A DNA stretch of 64,000 nt from Acidimicrobiaceae bacterium (GCA_002687745.1 NZBE01000011.1:87352-151351), one strand, 5' to 3'. Numbered from the stretch's first letter, positions 1-9,735 are shown. Made by a program: numbers and translations. The notes: generated from the letters alone by a model not told the origin.

Positions 1-2
1 CC

Positions 3-266
3 GACGACGGTCTCGAGCGGCTCGTGGACGTGTTCGAACGGTTTGAGGAGATGACAAGGGACGGTCGTCGCATCATCGTGCACCGCGACGAGTTGAACGA
101 TGTTGTCTGCGGCCTCATGGCGGCCTTCCTTCTCTGGCGGGGGCTGGTTCCGACGGGGCCGAGGGCCATCTCCATAACTGAGCAGCTTCTCAGCCGACCA
201 CTCGGCAACCCGGGGCGTCGCATTGTGGCCCTTGTCGTCGAGTCTTCTCCCGACGCCCGGCAATGA
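3..266 (+). CDS. C-terminal part of an unidentified protein (5' end outside window)
   Basis: The reading frame is open from base 3, so the gene starts before the window. A GTG at 24 is available, but the frame continues upstream of it without a stop. The visible 88 codons contain the segment HRDELNDVVCGLMAAFLLWRG. Its HxDxLND/AlvCA flavour resembles the C-terminal acidic motif of DUF429-type RNase H-fold predicted nucleases; this is a weak resemblance, not an assignment. The stop overlaps the folB start (ATGA), so it is probably the upstream member of the folate/coenzyme operon. Confidence 0.5.
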   Translation, partial: DDGLERLVDVFERFEEMTRDGRRIIVHRDELNDVVCGLMAAFLLWRGLVPTGPRAISITEQLLSRPLGNPGRRIVALVVESSPDARQ

Positions 267-622
267 GCGATGTGATCGAGTTGCGAGGCCTCCGGGTGCG
301 GGCACTCTGTGGCGTACTCCCGGAAGAGAAGGGTCGCCTCCAGCCGTTCGGGTTCGATATTGATGTGCACACAGACCTGGTTGCCGCGGCTGCCAGCGAC
401 GACCTGTCGGACACCGTCGACTACGGGTCCCTCTGCGCAGTCGTGTCGGGAATCGCCGACAACGAGCAGTTCGACCTGCTCGAGCGGTTCGCAGGGCGGG
501 TGGCGGAGGCACTGCTGGAGGTGGATTCGGTCGACGCAGTGACCGTGGTCGTACACAAGCTCCGGCCCCCGGTTCCCGAGGACCTCGCCAGTGGTGGGGT
601 CCGTATCCACCGCACTTCATGA
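263..622 (+). CDS. folB: Dihydroneopterin aldolase (FolB)
   Basis: Converts 7,8-dihydroneopterin to 6-hydroxymethyl-dihydropterin and glycolaldehyde in folate synthesis. The 119-residue length is typical of this small cytosolic T-fold enzyme. Family hallmarks are visible: VDYGSL near residue 53, the pterin-binding Glu in LLERFA near residue 74, and the late Lys in VHKLRPP near residue 98. ATG is chosen because it overlaps the preceding stop by four bases. The 3' end overlaps folK by four bases, so FolB and FolK, which act consecutively, are translationally coupled. Confidence 0.95.
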   Translation: MSDVIELRGLRVRALCGVLPEEKGRLQPFGFDIDVHTDLVAAAASDDLSDTVDYGSLCAVVSGIADNEQFDLLERFAGRVAEALLEVDSVDAVTVVVHKLRPPVPEDLASGGVRIHRTS

Positions 623-1113
623 ACGGTGGTGTTCGCTGCGATGGAGTGCGACGGGCGTTCCTGGGTCTCGGATCCAATGTCGGTGACCGTTGGGAGCACC
701 TTCGTGGGGCGGTCGCCGGCATGCCTGATGTCGTCGAGGTGTCAACCGTCTACGAGACGGCACCCGTAGGTGGTCCAGAGCAGGGGCCCTACCTGAACTG
801 TGTCGTCCGCCTCGACACAGGCCTTTCCCCGAGGGCCCTGCTGGAACTCTGTCGTGAGCGTGAGAAGGCCGCCGGCCGGCTGCGTCGGGTGCGTTGGGGT
901 CCCCGGACCCTCGACGTGGACGTCCTCTGGGTTGACGGCGAGAGTGTCGACGAGGAGGACCTGACCGTGCCACATCCACGCATGTACGAGCGGGCCTTCG
1001 TGCTGGTCCCACTGCGCGACGTCGCCCCGGACCTGGTCGATGAGATCCCGGGTGACACGGTGGCCGACGACGTTGTGCCCGTTGGCCCGTTGACGGGTAC
1101 CACAGGGGCCTGA
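619..1113 (+). CDS. folK: 2-amino-4-hydroxy-6-hydroxymethyldihydropteridine pyrophosphokinase (FolK/HPPK)
   Basis: Transfers pyrophosphate from ATP to 6-hydroxymethyl-dihydropterin, the step after FolB. The protein has 164 residues, the normal size. The N-terminal FLGLGSNVGDR strand-loop is present near residue 15, as is the HPPK signature GPRTLDVDVLW near residue 94 with its two metal-binding aspartates, followed by VPHPRMYERAFVLVPL. The ATG overlaps the folB stop. No folP or folE is visible, so they lie to the left or elsewhere in the genome. Confidence 0.95.
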   Translation: MNGGVRCDGVRRAFLGLGSNVGDRWEHLRGAVAGMPDVVEVSTVYETAPVGGPEQGPYLNCVVRLDTGLSPRALLELCREREKAAGRLRRVRWGPRTLDVDVLWVDGESVDEEDLTVPHPRMYERAFVLVPLRDVAPDLVDEIPGDTVADDVVPVGPLTGTTGA

Positions 1114-1116
1114 GCC

Positions 1117-1839
1117 GTGACATGTCGGGTACGTGTCATCGGCCCCGGTCGGGCGGGGACGGCAATGGCCAGGGCAATGGAGAAGTCCGGATGGACGGTG
1201 GCCGATGTGTTGGGACGCCACGATGCACAGGACCGTGCTGCCGACGGAGTCGACCTGCTACTGATTGCCACTCCTGACCGTGATGTCGTCGACACCGCCC
1301 TGGCAGTAGCCCCGGTGGAGGACACGGTGGTTGCCCATCTGTCTGGCGTTCTGGGCCTGGAGGTGCTGGCTCCACACGCTCGACGGGCAAGCCTGCATCC
1401 GCTCGTCTCCCTTCCAGGTGACGACGCCGGGACCGGTGCTGTGTTCACCGGCTCATGGTTTGCCGTAGCCGGTGATCCGCTGGCACGACGCCTGGTTGAG
1501 GACCTCGGGGGGAGGCCTGTGGTCGTCTCCGCTGAGAATCGGGCTGCCTACCATGCGGCGGCGGTAGTCGCCTCCAACCACCTCGTGGCGCTGCTGGGCC
1601 AGACCGAGCGGATCGCCGCATCGGTCGGGGTTCCCCTCGAGGCCTTCCTGGAGTTGGCGGCGGCATCGGTCGACAACGTGCGGAGGTTGGGTGCCGCCGG
1701 TGCGCTGACCGGGCCGGCGGCGCGAGGTGACGAGGACACGATCCGTGCCCATCTGGAAGCGCTGGAGCCTGCCGAACGCGACTCCTATTCGGCTGTGGCG
1801 GAGTTGGCACGCCGGTTGGCTGGACGGAGCTCCCGGTGA
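1117..1839 (+). CDS. Rossmann-like / DUF2520 domain oxidoreductase-like protein
   Basis: This 240-residue protein has an N-terminal dinucleotide-binding fold (VRVIGPGRAGTAMARAM, residues about 5-20) and a helical C-terminal part with HPLVSLPG near residue 93 and a YHAAAVVASNHLVAL helix near residue 145. That order is typical of the Rossmann-like plus DUF2520 family, related in fold to F420-dependent NADP reductases and ketopantoate reductases. No substrate is established for the family. It starts with GTG three bases after folK and its stop overlaps panC (GTGA). Its place directly before panC makes a pantothenate or coenzyme role plausible, but this is inference. Confidence 0.8.
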   Translation: MTCRVRVIGPGRAGTAMARAMEKSGWTVADVLGRHDAQDRAADGVDLLLIATPDRDVVDTALAVAPVEDTVVAHLSGVLGLEVLAPHARRASLHPLVSLPGDDAGTGAVFTGSWFAVAGDPLARRLVEDLGGRPVVVSAENRAAYHAAAVVASNHLVALLGQTERIAASVGVPLEAFLELAAASVDNVRRLGAAGALTGPAARGDEDTIRAHLEALEPAERDSYSAVAELARRLAGRSSR

Positions 1840-2696
1840 CCGGTGTCGAGGTGATTACGGCTGCGGATCCACTGCGTTCAAGGTTGGACGCGGAGCGGGC
1901 CGCCGGAAGGCGGGTTGGCCTTGTGCCCACGATGGGCTTTCTGCACGCCGGCCATGCCTCGCTGATCGACGCTGCCGTGGCAGGCAACGATGTGACTGTC
2001 GTGTCGGTGTTCGTGAACCCCCTGCAGTTCGCTCCCGATGAGGACCTGACCGACTACCCGAGGGACCATGAAGCAGACATGCAGGTGTGTGGGCGCCACG
2101 GTGCCGACCTGGTGTTCGCCCCGTCGGTCACGCAGATGTACCCCGAACAGGACCTCCCCGAGGTCGAGGTCGGTGACCTGGCATCACGCTTTGAGGGCGC
2201 CAGCAGGCCGACTCACTTCGGTGGTGTCGCCAGGGCCGTGTCCAGGCTGTTCGACATCGCCGGTCCCTGCCGCGCCTACTTCGGCGAGAAGGACTTCCAG
2301 CAGTTGACCGTGGTTCGACAGATGGTGGCCGACCGCGGCATTCCCGTCGAGGTTGTCGGCTGCCCGACGGTACGTGAGCGCGACGGGCTGGCACTGTCCA
2401 GCCGCAACGCCTACCTGACCGCCGTCGAGCGCAGGGAGGCTCCGGTGCTGTTTCGGGCCCTCTCGGCCGGGGCGGCGGCGGTTGCCGACGGCGAAGCCGA
2501 CCCTGACACCGTGTCCACGCTGATGGCCGAGATTGTTGGCAGCGCAACTACCGGTGAACTGGACTACGCGGCGGTCATCGACCCTGACACCTTCGAGGTG
2601 CCGCCCCGGATCGCCCGTGCCGGGGTGCGCCTGCTGGTCGCATGCCGGTTCGGGCGGGCGAGGCTCATCGACAACATGGCAGCCGTGTCGGCATGA
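1836..2696 (+). CDS. panC: Pantothenate synthetase (PanC)
   Basis: ATP-dependent condensation of pantoate with beta-alanine, the last step of vitamin B5 synthesis. At 286 residues it has the normal length. The nucleotidyltransferase HIGH-like motif PTMGFLHAGHASL lies near residue 31, with GEKDFQQ near residue 150 and the KMSKS-equivalent ALSSRNAYL near residue 188. The GTG start overlaps the preceding stop (GTGA), indicating coupling. panB and panD are not in the window. Together with coaX downstream the operon covers two steps on the way to coenzyme A. Confidence 0.96.
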   Translation: MTGVEVITAADPLRSRLDAERAAGRRVGLVPTMGFLHAGHASLIDAAVAGNDVTVVSVFVNPLQFAPDEDLTDYPRDHEADMQVCGRHGADLVFAPSVTQMYPEQDLPEVEVGDLASRFEGASRPTHFGGVARAVSRLFDIAGPCRAYFGEKDFQQLTVVRQMVADRGIPVEVVGCPTVRERDGLALSSRNAYLTAVERREAPVLFRALSAGAAAVADGEADPDTVSTLMAEIVGSATTGELDYAAVIDPDTFEVPPRIARAGVRLLVACRFGRARLIDNMAAVSA

Positions 2697-2750
2697 CGCG
2701 GCCGACTGTCGGGTTGGCTCGCCGAAGGCCCGGGGGCAGGCTTGGTGACC

Positions 2751-3683
2751 ATGGGTGCTGATGCACGAGACAGGGTGGGAACGATCGATGCCCGTCTCGG
2801 TCGACATGCCGGAACCTCTGCCACCCCGCCACCGGATGTAGTGGCGGAGTGTGTGGAGCGGGCGCTCGACGAGGACCTCAGGCCCGACGGAGACCTGACA
2901 GCGGGCCTCCTGCCGGAGGGTGCTGTGGTGACCGCAGGCATTGGTGCCCGCAGCGCAGGTGTCCTGGCCGGCTCCGACTGTGCCACCGAGGCGTTCAGAC
3001 AGGTTGATCCGGATATACGTGTCGACTGGCGGCGGGCCGACGGCGACGTGCTGGCTGCGGGCGAGGTGATTGCAACGGTGACAGGCCCCCTGTCGTCGGT
3101 GCTCACGGCGGAACGGACGGCCCTCAACTTCGTCGGCCACCTCTCGGGTATCGCCACCCTGGTTGCCCGCTGGGTTGACGTGGCAGGTGATGGTGCCGTC
3201 GTCTGGGATACCCGCAAGACCACGCCGGGTCTGCGGGTTCTCGAGAAGGCTGCGGTCCGGGCCGGCGGAGGTGCCAACCACAGGGCCAACCTGGGTGAGT
3301 GGGTGATGATCAAGGACAACCACCTCTTCGGCACCGACATTGTGTCCGCCGTGCAGGCGGCCAGGTCACGGTGGCCCGACCGCATCGTCCACGTGGAGTG
3401 CGACGAGATCAGCCAGGTTGCCCGGGCGTCTGATGCGGGCGCCGATGCCATCCTGCTCGACAACATGGATCCGGCCGAGGTGCGAGCGTGTGTGGACCTG
3501 GTAGCCGGGCTGGAGGGGGAGAAGCCCCTCCTGGAGGCGTCCGGTGGCATTACCCTCGACGTTCTGGCCGACTACGCGGCGACCGGGGTCGACTGCATTT
3601 CCAGTGGGACGTTGACCAACTCGGCCCCTATCCTCGACGTGGGCCTCGACATGGGCCCGGATCTGGAAGGCTTGTCCGGATGA
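2751..3683 (+). CDS. nadC: Nicotinate-nucleotide pyrophosphorylase, carboxylating (NadC)
   Basis: Converts quinolinate and PRPP to nicotinate mononucleotide in de novo NAD synthesis. Visible hallmarks are LTAERTALNFVGHLSGIAT, the TRKTTPGLR loop, GGGANHRANLG and MIKDNH, then ILLDNM and the late GGI/SSGTLTNS phosphate-binding segments of the C-terminal barrel. I prefer ATG at 2751 (310 residues); in-frame TTG 2742 and GTG 2745 are alternatives. Even so there are about 25 more N-terminal residues than in typical NadC. nadA and nadB are not adjacent. The stop overlaps a ten-codon mini-ORF that leads into coaX. Confidence 0.94.
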   Translation: MGADARDRVGTIDARLGRHAGTSATPPPDVVAECVERALDEDLRPDGDLTAGLLPEGAVVTAGIGARSAGVLAGSDCATEAFRQVDPDIRVDWRRADGDVLAAGEVIATVTGPLSSVLTAERTALNFVGHLSGIATLVARWVDVAGDGAVVWDTRKTTPGLRVLEKAAVRAGGGANHRANLGEWVMIKDNHLFGTDIVSAVQAARSRWPDRIVHVECDEISQVARASDAGADAILLDNMDPAEVRACVDLVAGLEGEKPLLEASGGITLDVLADYAATGVDCISSGTLTNSAPILDVGLDMGPDLEGLSG

Positions 3684-3711
3684 CCCCTACAACCGGGCCG
3701 GGAGGCCCCTG

Positions 3712-4500
3712 ATGCTGCTGACCGTCGACGTGGGTAACACCCAGACCGTCATCGGCCTCTACGACGACGCCGACGACAGGTCCACGGCCGAGGTCGGCCT
3801 CCTGGAGCACTGGCGCATCGCCACCGACGACGCCCGCACGGCCGACGAGCATGCCGTGGTGATCGGAAACCTCCTGGGGTCGGCCGGCTACGACCTGGAC
3901 GTACCGGGCGTGAGCGTCTGCTCGGGCGTGCCCCGGGTGCTGGCCAGCCTCAGGGAGATGATCGACCGTTACACCGACGCTGTTCCCGTGGTGATCGAGC
4001 CCGGTGTGCGGACCGGCATGCCCATCCTCTACGACAACCCGAAAGAGGTCGGAGCCGACCGGATCGCCAACGCCGTGGGTGCGTACGCCCTCTACGGGGG
4101 CCCCACCGTTGTCGTCGACTTCGGTACGGGAAACAACTTCGACGTCATCTCAGCCGACGGTGAGTTCATCGGCGGCGCCATCGCCCCCGGAATCGAGATC
4201 AGCCTCGATGCCCTGTTCGGCCGGGCCGCCGCACTGCGGGCGATCGATCTGGTCGAGCCTCGGAGCGTCATCGGAAAGAGCACGGTCGAATCGCTGCAGT
4301 CGGGGGCTCTCTACGGCTTCGCAGCCCAGATCGACGGCATGGTCGAGAGGTTCCGTGGCGAGTTGGGCGACTGCACGGTCATCGCCCCCGGCGGCCTGGC
4401 GTCGTTGATCTCGCCGGTAGCCACGTCGATCCAGCATGTCGAGCCGTTCCTGACCCTCCACGGGCTGCGCCTGGTCTACGACCTGAACCGGGAGGGCTGA
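3712..4500 (+). CDS. coaX: Type III pantothenate kinase (CoaX)
   Basis: Phosphorylates pantothenate, the first committed step of coenzyme A synthesis. The 262-residue protein has the ASKHA-fold motifs: DVGNTQTVIGLY at the N-terminus (PHOSPHATE 1), GADRIANAVGAY near residue 107, VVDFG near residue 131 (PHOSPHATE 2) and GGAIAPGIEIS near residue 154. The PHOSPHATE 2 loop reads FGTGNNFD rather than the common FGTATTFD; this position varies in actinobacteria. A clear ribosome site GGGAGG (3700-3705) lies six bases before the ATG. lysS follows after five bases. Confidence 0.93.
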   Translation: MLLTVDVGNTQTVIGLYDDADDRSTAEVGLLEHWRIATDDARTADEHAVVIGNLLGSAGYDLDVPGVSVCSGVPRVLASLREMIDRYTDAVPVVIEPGVRTGMPILYDNPKEVGADRIANAVGAYALYGGPTVVVDFGTGNNFDVISADGEFIGGAIAPGIEISLDALFGRAAALRAIDLVEPRSVIGKSTVESLQSGALYGFAAQIDGMVERFRGELGDCTVIAPGGLASLISPVATSIQHVEPFLTLHGLRLVYDLNREG

Positions 4501-4505
4501 TCGCT

Positions 4506-5942
4506 GTGACCACCCCGACCGAGGACAACACGCCCTACCGCTTCGAGCCCACCTCCTCGGTGGCGGACCTCCTCGAGGGCTACGGCCATCTTGAGGACGG
4601 CGAGGAGACCGGTGTCGAGGTGACCGTTGCCGGTCGCCTGATGCTGCGACGCGACCAGGGCAAGTTGGCATTTGGCGTGCTCGCCGACCAGACCGGCCGC
4701 ATCCAGCTGTTTGCCACCCAGGCCGCGACACCTGACTTCGACAGTTTCACCGGCCTCCACATCGGCGACTGGCTGGGGGTCACCGGCGAGGTCATCAGGA
4801 CACGGCGGGGCGAGCTCTCGGTCCGTGTCGGTTCGTGGGTGCGCCTGGCCGAGGCCCGCCTCCCGTTCCCCGACAAGTGGCACGGCATCTCTGATCCCGA
4901 TACACGGTTTCGTCAGCGCTACGTGGACCTGTGGGTGACCGACGAGGCCCGTCGGGTGTTCACGCTGCGCAGCCGGGCCGTGTCGCTGATGCGCCGCTGG
5001 CTCGAGGATCGGGACTTCATCGAGGTCGAGACCCCCGTGTTCCACCCGATTCCGGGTGGTGCCGCCGCAAGCCCGTTCACCACCCACCACAACGCCCTCG
5101 ACGTTGACCTGTACCTGCGCATCGCCCCTGAGCTGTACCTCAAGAGGCTTACCGTGGGTGGCTTTGAGCGGGTGTTCGAGATTGCCCGGGTGTTTCGCAA
5201 CGAGGGGCTGTCGACCCGCCACAACCCCGAGTTCACGATGCTCGAGCTCTACCAGGCGTATGCCGACTACGGCGACATCATGGTGCTTGTCGAGGAACTC
5301 GTGGACCACCTGGCCCAGGAGCTCCTGGGCACCACCTCGGTCGTCTATGACGGACGCGAGCTTGACCTCTCGGCACCGTGGAGGCGTGCCACCATGTTCG
5401 ACCTCCTCGAGGAGCACAGCGGTCTCCGGGTCGACATGGACACGCCGCGTGCTGAGCTGGTCGGCTATTGCGAGGAGCGTGGCATACCCGTCGAGGACCA
5501 TCACGGCGTGGGAAAGCTGATCCTGGAGCTCTACGAGAAGACGACCGAAGCCGAGCTCTGGGGTCCGGTATTCGTGACCGACTATCCCAAGGAGGTCTCG
5601 CCGCTGGCACGCGACCACCGTACGAACCCGGGGCTGGTTGAGAGGTTCGAGGGGATCGTGGCCGGACGAGAGATCTGCAACGCCTTCAGCGAGCTTGTGG
5701 ACCCCGATGAGCAGAGGGCACGCTTCGGGGCCCAGGAGGCCGACAGGGCCGCCGGCGACGACGAGGCAATGGTCGTCGACGAGGACTACCTCCGTGCCCT
5801 CGAGTACGGCCTGCCCCCGACCGGCGGCCTGGGGATAGGCGTGGACCGGCTGGTGATGCTGCTTGGCGGGGTCTCTGCGATCCGCGACGTGATCCTGTTT
5901 CCGACGCTGCGGCCAGAGCAGGGTTTCCCAGAGAAGGGCTGA
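4506..5942 (+). CDS. lysS: Lysyl-tRNA synthetase, class II
   Basis: Charges tRNA-Lys. The 478-residue protein has an N-terminal OB-fold anticodon domain (VTVAGRLMLRRDQGKLAF near residue 40) and a class II catalytic core. Motif 1 lies around FIEVETPVFHPIPGGAAASPF, motif 2 is VFRNEGLSTRHNPEFTMLE near residue 230, and motif 3 is GLGIGVDRLVMLL near residue 442. It starts with GTG five bases after coaX, ending the coenzyme operon. A housekeeping tRNA synthetase at the end of a cofactor operon is a known actinobacterial arrangement. The gene converges on a polyprenyl synthase 16 bases away. Confidence 0.97.
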   Translation: MTTPTEDNTPYRFEPTSSVADLLEGYGHLEDGEETGVEVTVAGRLMLRRDQGKLAFGVLADQTGRIQLFATQAATPDFDSFTGLHIGDWLGVTGEVIRTRRGELSVRVGSWVRLAEARLPFPDKWHGISDPDTRFRQRYVDLWVTDEARRVFTLRSRAVSLMRRWLEDRDFIEVETPVFHPIPGGAAASPFTTHHNALDVDLYLRIAPELYLKRLTVGGFERVFEIARVFRNEGLSTRHNPEFTMLELYQAYADYGDIMVLVEELVDHLAQELLGTTSVVYDGRELDLSAPWRRATMFDLLEEHSGLRVDMDTPRAELVGYCEERGIPVEDHHGVGKLILELYEKTTEAELWGPVFVTDYPKEVSPLARDHRTNPGLVERFEGIVAGREICNAFSELVDPDEQRARFGAQEADRAAGDDEAMVVDEDYLRALEYGLPPTGGLGIGVDRLVMLLGGVSAIRDVILFPTLRPEQGFPEKG

Positions 5943-5958
5943 CCCGCCGGCTGGCCTC

Positions 5959-6951
5959 TCAGTGGGACAGGTCAGCCACCCGTGCCAGGAGAAGGTCGCA
6001 GGTTGAGCGCAGAGTCGATACAGCCGGTGTGTCCGGCAGGTCGTCGAGCGAGGCGCGTGCGCTGTCGGTGAAGTCCATGGCGGTCCTGGTGGCGGCGTCG
6101 ATGGCTGCGTCGGAGCGCACGATCATGCGGGCACGGTCCCGGGCGGCGTCATCGATTGGGCCGCCCAGCAGCCCGCGCAGGTCGTCGCCCGAGGGGCCGC
6201 CCAGCGCCAGGATCACCGGAAGGGTGTAGACGCCTTCGACGAGGTCGTTGCCTGCCGGCTTGCCCAGCTGTTCGTCGGTGGCGACCACGTCGAGGATGTC
6301 GTCGATCACCTGGAATGCCATTCCGTAGTGGTAGCCGAAGTCGGTGACCGCGCTGACCATCTGACGCGGGTGGCCTGCCACGATTGCGCCTACGCGTGCC
6401 GAGGTGGCGAGCAGGGCGGCGGTCTTTCCGGAGATCGAGGTGAGGTAGGCGTCGCGGGAGCGGTCCACGTCGAATGCATGTTGCATCTCGCGGATCTGGC
6501 CTTCACAGAGGGACGCGATCGTGGAAGCCAGCAGGCCTGCCACCTCGGTTCCCAACCTGGCGGCTATCTCCGAGGCACGTGCCAGCAGGTAGTCACCGGC
6601 GAGTATGGCTTCGAGGTTGCCCCACCGGGCATTGACACTCTCGACGGTGCGCCTGGTGTCGGCACCGTCCATGACGTCGTCGTGGTAGAGCGAGCCCTGG
6701 TGCACCAGCTCGACGGCGATGCCGCCGTAGATGACGTCGTCGGTGGCGCTGACCGGTTCCGTGCTCGTGACGAGTGAGGCGGTGATGGCCAGTGCCGGCC
6801 TGATCCGCTTTCCGCCGGCGTCTATGAGGTGCCTGGCCACCTCGGTCAGGAAGGGGTCGTCAGCCTCGACGACGTGTCGGAGCCCGGCTTCAATCCTGGC
6901 CAGGTCGGCCGCCATGCCGGGTGGATCGAGGAGGGGTGTCGGGTTCGCCAC
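5959..6951 (-). CDS. Polyprenyl diphosphate synthase (trans-isoprenyl diphosphate synthase)
   Basis: Elongates isoprenyl diphosphates, probably for the menaquinone side chain; the product length cannot be read from sequence. Hallmarks are [11 protein letters not shown], the first aspartate-rich motif in a short DDVMD form, [23 protein letters not shown] and the second motif DDILDV. I choose GTG at 6951 (330 residues). It follows a TATCCT hexamer by six bases with no ribosome site, which suggests a leaderless message; the longer open frame to 7104 encodes low-complexity non-homologous residues. It is divergent from clpC. Confidence 0.9.
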   Translation of the reverse strand: MANPTPLLDPPGMAADLARIEAGLRHVVEADDPFLTEVARHLIDAGGKRIRPALAITASLVTSTEPVSATDDVIYGGIAVELVHQGSLYHDDVMDGADTRRTVESVNARWGNLEAILAGDYLLARASEIAARLGTEVAGLLASTIASLCEGQIREMQHAFDVDRSRDAYLTSISGKTAALLATSARVGAIVAGHPRQMVSAVTDFGYHYGMAFQVIDDILDVVATDEQLGKPAGNDLVEGVYTLPVILALGGPSGDDLRGLLGGPIDDAARDRARMIVRSDAAIDAATRTAMDFTDSARASLDDLPDTPAVSTLRSTCDLLLARVADLSH

Positions 6952-6957
6952 CCGGGG

Positions 6958-6963
6958 AGGATA
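6958..6963 (-). promoter_or_regulatory. Putative -10 hexamer TATCCT for the polyprenyl synthase gene
   Basis: On the minus strand TATCCT ends six bases before the GTG at 6951, and no Shine-Dalgarno lies between them. This fits a leaderless transcript whose first bases are the start codon. The -35 region is weak. The call rests on the same layout recurring at many genes in this window. Confidence 0.4.
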
Positions 6964-7142
6964 GGGCGTGGGGTGGGTTGGCCGAAACTGCCGGTCTCCA
7001 GAGCCGGCGGGTCGACCGGTTGTTGACACACCGGTACAGGTACACTTTGTGGACGAGTCCGGTGTTGGCGGGTCGCTCAGGCGGTTCGGCGGGCACCGGC
7101 CCACACATTTCGCAAGGAACCAGACAGGACAGGAGAAACCGG

Positions 7143-9680
7143 TTGTTCGAGCGGTTTACCGACAGGGCACGCAGGGTCGTGGTACTGGCCCAGGAAGAAG
7201 CGCGCCTCCTGAACCACAACTACATCGGTACCGAGCACATCCTGCTGGGGCTCATCCACGAGGGCGAGGGCGTCGCAGCCAAGGCCCTGGAATCCCTCGG
7301 CATCTCGCTTGAGGCCGTGCGCAGCCAGGTCGAGGACCTGATCGGCCAGGGCGGCAGTTCTCCGAGCGGCCACATTCCGTTCACCCCGCGTGCCAAGAAG
7401 GTGCTTGAGCTTTCGCTGCGCGAGGCACTGCAGCTGGGGCACAACTACATCGGTACCGAGCACATCCTGCTCGGGCTCATCCGCGAGGGTGAGGGCGTCG
7501 CTGCCCAGGTTCTCGTCAAGCTGGGAGCCGACCTGTCACGGGTGCGCCAACAGGTCATACAGCTGCTGTCTGGCTATTCGGGTGCCGGACCGGGTCAGGG
7601 CCCGGGCGAGAAGGCCGGTGCGAGCACCGGTGGCAGCAGCGGAGACTCGGCTTCGGGCTCGCTGGTGCTTGACCAGTTCGGGCGCAACCTCACCCAGGCC
7701 GCCCGCGACAAACAGCTTGATCCAGTTATCGGGCGGGCGAGCGAGACCGAACGCGTGATGCAGGTCCTGTCACGTCGCACCAAGAACAACCCGGTGCTGA
7801 TCGGTGAGCCGGGCGTCGGCAAGACGGCCATAGTCGAGGGCCTGGCCCAGCTGATCGCCAACAATGATGTGCCGGAGACCATTGCCGACCGGCAGGTCTA
7901 CACCCTCGACCTGGGCGCACTGGTTGCCGGCAGCCGCTACCGGGGTGACTTCGAGGAACGTCTCAAGAAGGTCCTCAAGGAGATCATGACCCGTGGCGAC
8001 ATAGTCCTGTTCATCGACGAGATCCACACCCTTGTCGGTGCCGGTGCAGCTGAGGGCGCTATCGACGCGGCTTCGATCCTGAAGCCCATGCTGGCCCGCG
8101 GCGAGTTGCAGACCATCGGCGCCACCACGCTCGATGAGTACCGCAAGCACTTCGAGAAGGATGCCGCCCTTGAGAGGCGATTCCAGCCGGTCAGGGTCGA
8201 GGAGCCGACGGTCACGCACACGATCGAGATACTCAAGGGCCTTCGCGAGCGCTATGAGACCCACCACCGGGTGACCATCACCGACCAGGCCCTCGTGGCT
8301 TCAGCCAACCTGGCCGACCGTTACATCTCAGACCGTTTTCTCCCTGACAAGGCCATTGACCTCATCGACGAGGCCGGCTCGCGGCTGCGTATCAGGCGCA
8401 TGCACACCCCCGAGGACCTGCGCGACCTCGAGGTGGCGTTGGCCGAGGTGGTAATGCAGAAGAAGGCTGCCGTCGAGGCCCAGGACTTCGAGGAGGCCGG
8501 GGGTCTGCGAGACCGCGAGAAGGAGATTCTGACGGCGAAGGAGACCAAGGAGGCCGAGATCCGTTCGTCCGGTGTCGACCTGTTCGACGAGGTCGACGAG
8601 GAGGCCATCGCAGAGGTTCTCTCTCTCTGGACGGGTATCCCGGTGTACAAGCTCACCGAGGAGGAGACCCAGAAGTTGCTCCGCATGGAAGACGATCTCC
8701 ACAAGAGGGTCATAGGCCAGGAGGACGCCATCAGGGCGGTCAGCCAGGCCATCCGCCGTACGCGTGCCGGCCTCAAGGACCCCAAGCGGCCATCGGGTTC
8801 GTTTGTATTCCTCGGTCCGTCGGGTGTCGGCAAGACCGAGTTGGCCAAGACCCTCGCCGAGTTTCTATTCGGCGATGAGGAGGCCCTTGTCTCGCTCGAC
8901 ATGTCCGAGTACATGGAGAAGCACACTGTGAGCAGGCTGGTGGGTTCACCTCCCGGCTATGTCGGCTACGACGAGGGGGGACAGTTGACCGAGGCTGTCC
9001 GGCGGCGTCCGTTCTCTGTGGTTTTGTTCGACGAGGTCGAAAAGGCCCATCCCGATGTGTTCAACACGCTGCTCCAGATTCTCGAGGAGGGCCGTCTGAC
9101 CGACGCGCAGGGCCGATCCGTCGACTTCCGCAACACGGTCCTGATCATGACCTCCAACCTCGGTACGGCCGACCTGCGCAAGGCCAGTCTGGGCTTCACC
9201 AAGTCCGATGAGGCGGTCTCCTACGAGCGCATGAAGGTCAAGGTGAACGATGCCCTCAAGGACCACTTCAGGCCCGAGTTCCTGAACCGCATCGACGACA
9301 CCATCGTCTTCCACGAGCTGACCGTTCCCGAGGTGACCCGTATCGTCGACCTCATGATCCGCCGTGTGTCGGCCCAGTTGGCCGGCCAGGGCCTGGGCCT
9401 CGAGTTGACCGATTCCGCCAAGGCTCATCTGGCACGTGAGGGCTACGACCCCACGATGGGTGCGAGACCGTTGCGGCGGGCCATTCAGCACCTTGTCGAG
9501 GATCCCCTCAGCGAGCGTCTGTTGAACAAGGAGTTCACGGCAGGCCAGATCGTCATTGTCGATGTGGCCACCGACGAGGAGAAGGCCGAGGCCTCCGCTG
9601 ATGCCCCGGTCCTGGTGTTCCGCTCCATTGAGGGCTTCGAGCCACCGACGGTCGAGATGGCCGTAGAGGGCGCTGAGTAG
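7143..9680 (+). CDS. clpC: AAA+ protein-unfolding ATPase ClpC
   Basis: HSP100 unfoldase that feeds substrates to ClpP. The order of parts is complete: duplicated Clp-N repeats, each with [14 protein letters not shown] (from about residues 25 and 100), a first Walker A GEPGVGKT near residue 221, a UVR-like coiled segment near residue 437, and a second Walker A GPSGVGKT near residue 558. The start is TTG 7143: the protein then begins (M)[18 protein letters not shown] as in other ClpC, and AGGAGA (7131-7136) lies six bases upstream. The longer open frame to 6921 is non-homologous. The 845 residues are typical. I found no convincing ClgR box upstream. Confidence 0.97.
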   Translation: MFERFTDRARRVVVLAQEEARLLNHNYIGTEHILLGLIHEGEGVAAKALESLGISLEAVRSQVEDLIGQGGSSPSGHIPFTPRAKKVLELSLREALQLGHNYIGTEHILLGLIREGEGVAAQVLVKLGADLSRVRQQVIQLLSGYSGAGPGQGPGEKAGASTGGSSGDSASGSLVLDQFGRNLTQAARDKQLDPVIGRASETERVMQVLSRRTKNNPVLIGEPGVGKTAIVEGLAQLIANNDVPETIADRQVYTLDLGALVAGSRYRGDFEERLKKVLKEIMTRGDIVLFIDEIHTLVGAGAAEGAIDAASILKPMLARGELQTIGATTLDEYRKHFEKDAALERRFQPVRVEEPTVTHTIEILKGLRERYETHHRVTITDQALVASANLADRYISDRFLPDKAIDLIDEAGSRLRIRRMHTPEDLRDLEVALAEVVMQKKAAVEAQDFEEAGGLRDREKEILTAKETKEAEIRSSGVDLFDEVDEEAIAEVLSLWTGIPVYKLTEEETQKLLRMEDDLHKRVIGQEDAIRAVSQAIRRTRAGLKDPKRPSGSFVFLGPSGVGKTELAKTLAEFLFGDEEALVSLDMSEYMEKHTVSRLVGSPPGYVGYDEGGQLTEAVRRRPFSVVLFDEVEKAHPDVFNTLLQILEEGRLTDAQGRSVDFRNTVLIMTSNLGTADLRKASLGFTKSDEAVSYERMKVKVNDALKDHFRPEFLNRIDDTIVFHELTVPEVTRIVDLMIRRVSAQLAGQGLGLELTDSAKAHLAREGYDPTMGARPLRRAIQHLVEDPLSERLLNKEFTAGQIVIVDVATDEEKAEASADAPVLVFRSIEGFEPPTVEMAVEGAE

Positions 9681-9735
9681 ACCAGCGGCCGGCAGCACCG
9701 CTGTCGCACCGTTCCCACGCGCGTGTCCTGCTGGC

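Noticed and set aside
4100-4150. CoaX with FGTGNNFD as a broken active site
   Set aside because: The PHOSPHATE 2 loop varies widely among actinobacterial CoaX, and the other motifs are intact.
4476-5618. Long open frames antisense to lysS, polyprenyl synthase, deoA, helD, icmA, groEL and other genes
   Set aside because: They are high-GC shadow frames: codon third positions fit the opposite gene and the translations show no family motifs.
6943-6956. GTTCGC in the clpC/polyprenyl synthase intergenic region as a ClgR box
   Set aside because: The expected GTTCGC-N5-GCG is not completed (GGG instead), and the site lies within the polyprenyl synthase 5' end.
7023-7046. TTGACA followed by TACACT upstream of clpC, resembling a sigma-70 promoter
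   Set aside because: The spacer is only 12 bases instead of 16-18, and no other TANNNT fits the TTGACA. The real clpC promoter is not clear from sequence.
6921-7142. Extra 74 N-terminal residues of ClpC from an upstream start
   Set aside because: They are non-homologous low-complexity residues antisense to the polyprenyl synthase promoter. TTG 7143 has a good ribosome site and gives the canonical ClpC N-terminus.
9681-9720. Terminator after clpC
   Set aside because: Only a five-base stem (AGCGG/CCGCT) with a long loop and no T-run.
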